A stretch of DNA of 64,000 bases, from the NCBI RefSeq assembly GCF_000730645.1, contig NZ_BBIU01000002.1, positions 1-64,000 on the forward strand. Direction: 5' to 3'. This document shows positions 63,293-64,000 of this stretch, in pieces. Origin of the DNA: Pseudomonas parafulva NBRC 16636 = DSM 17004. GTDB lineage: Bacteria; Pseudomonadota; Gammaproteobacteria; Pseudomonadales; Pseudomonadaceae. Both the position numbers and the translations under genes were made by a program. Each line of letters opens with the position of its first letter. The first letter of the stretch is position 1. The notes under the pieces were generated by a model. That model saw nothing but the letters and a program-made list of their open reading frames with translations. It made no database searches and was not told the DNA's origin.

Positions 63293-64000
63293 ATGTCGCT
63301 GGCGGAGCATATTGCAACACATACCGATGAAGCCGGGTGGAGCGCCTACCTGCAACTGCGCTTCATTGTGCGCGATGGCGTGACCCGCCTTGGTGCGCGA
63401 CGCCATTACGGACCCCTTTTGGTGCAAAGGCCGTTTTACCCGGAGGGTGCGCCATGTCATGTGTACGTGCTGCACCCGCCTGGGGGCATTGTCGCTGGGG
63501 ACCGGCTGGAGCTGGACATTCACCTTGAGCCCGGCACCCACGCGTTGCTGACCATGCCCGGCGCCAGCAAGTTCTATCGCAGCATTGGCCCCACCGCGCG
63601 CCTTGCCCAGCACTTTCACCTGGGCGCTGGCAGCACGCTGGAATGGCTACCCCAGGACAGCATCTTCTTCTCTGGCGCCCGGGCCAGCCTGGACAGCCGT
63701 TTCACCCTGGCGCCAGGCGCAAGGCTGCTGGCTTGGGAAACCCTGTGCCTGGGCCGGCCGGTGATGAACGAGCAGTTTTTGCAGGGGGCGCTCGACAGCC
63801 GGCTGCGCATCGAACTGCCCGGCGAGCCTGGCCTGCACGAGAGGCTGCGTATTACGGGGGGCCGCCTTGAAAAGCTGGGTGGCTATCCGCTGCTAGCGAC
63901 CCTGTGCGCTGCACCTGCTGATCAGCACACCCTCGACCAGGTACGGCCCTTGCTCGAAGCCCTGGGTAACCCGGGTGGCGCCACATTGCTGGGGTCGCTG
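63293..64000 (+). CDS. ureD: Urease accessory protein UreD (partial, runs off window)
   Basis: The first 236 codons of a UreD/UreH homologue, open to the right end. The start ATG at 63293 follows a GCAGG element. UreD motifs include WSAYLQLRFIVRDGVTRLGARRHYGPLLVQRPFYPEGAPCHVYVLHPPGGIVAGDRLELDI and the LTMPGASKFYRSIG region. UreD scaffolds the UreF-UreG complex that inserts nickel into urease. The structural urease genes should lie immediately to the right. Confidence 0.88.
   Translation, partial: MSLAEHIATHTDEAGWSAYLQLRFIVRDGVTRLGARRHYGPLLVQRPFYPEGAPCHVYVLHPPGGIVAGDRLELDIHLEPGTHALLTMPGASKFYRSIGPTARLAQHFHLGAGSTLEWLPQDSIFFSGARASLDSRFTLAPGARLLAWETLCLGRPVMNEQFLQGALDSRLRIELPGEPGLHERLRITGGRLEKLGGYPLLATLCAAPADQHTLDQVRPLLEALGNPGGATLLGSL

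Overview
The window is high-G+C, densely coded DNA from a Pseudomonas, most likely of the P. putida group. The indications are an exaC/pqqA/ercA/ercS-type alcohol-oxidation block, a FecIR-type iron module, ProU-type and organosulfur uptake genes, and an NnrS - tyrosine recombinase - ureD order at the right end. The species call is inference from gene content and codon usage; no rRNA or other marker is present. I see no tRNA, rRNA, CRISPR array, insertion sequence or replication origin.

Layout. 0.2-4.9 kb: aldehyde dehydrogenase, a tiny pqqA-like gene, an iron-dependent alcohol dehydrogenase and a hybrid sensor kinase, the right end of a PQQ-dependent alcohol oxidation cluster. 5-7.7 kb: a Cys-motif small protein, an SDR and NhaA. 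7.9-12.2 kb: one giant gene for a toxin-like, leucine-rich-repeat, NEL-type ubiquitin ligase. 12.3-16.2 kb: a FecA-like receptor broken by a one-base frameshift, with FecR and FecI partners and a Fur box. 16.4-23 kb: YdeP-type molybdopterin oxidoreductase, catalase-like protein, a 51-aa acidic ORF, HchA with a coupled LuxR regulator, and a MerR/quinone-reductase pair with a MerR-type promoter. 23.1-30 kb: a LacI regulator divergent from TonB receptor, luciferase-like monooxygenase, aldo-keto reductase and sulfonate-type binding protein, with two identical palindromic operators between. 30-34 kb: membrane protein, cupin, GNAT, EamA exporter, AraC/GlxA regulator.

34.5-45.8 kb is a catabolic island: PuuB-like flavin oxidase, MFS carrier, DapA-like lyase/deaminase, PuuC-like aldehyde dehydrogenase, GntR regulator, a ProU-type ABC transporter and a proline-racemase-family enzyme. 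The set resembles hydroxyproline (or a proline-betaine) degradation: uptake, epimerisation or dehydration, oxidation, deamination, aldehyde oxidation. The racemase homologue has glycine where the second catalytic cysteine belongs, and a large palindrome lies upstream of the transporter operon. 46-53.5 kb: Gly-rich secreted protein, exonuclease III, two LysR regulators, an SDR/SMP-30 operon, a NIPSNAP protein coupled to a PrlF-like fragment, and a quinone-reductase-like enzyme. 53.6-54 kb is AT-rich and may hold a decayed recombinase end. 54-60.8 kb: an unrecognised 461-aa protein, a MocR-like regulator without its PLP lysine, FAN1 nuclease and a nuclease-helicase fusion, probably co-transcribed. 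60.8-64 kb: NnrS, an orphan tyrosine recombinase and the start of ureD.
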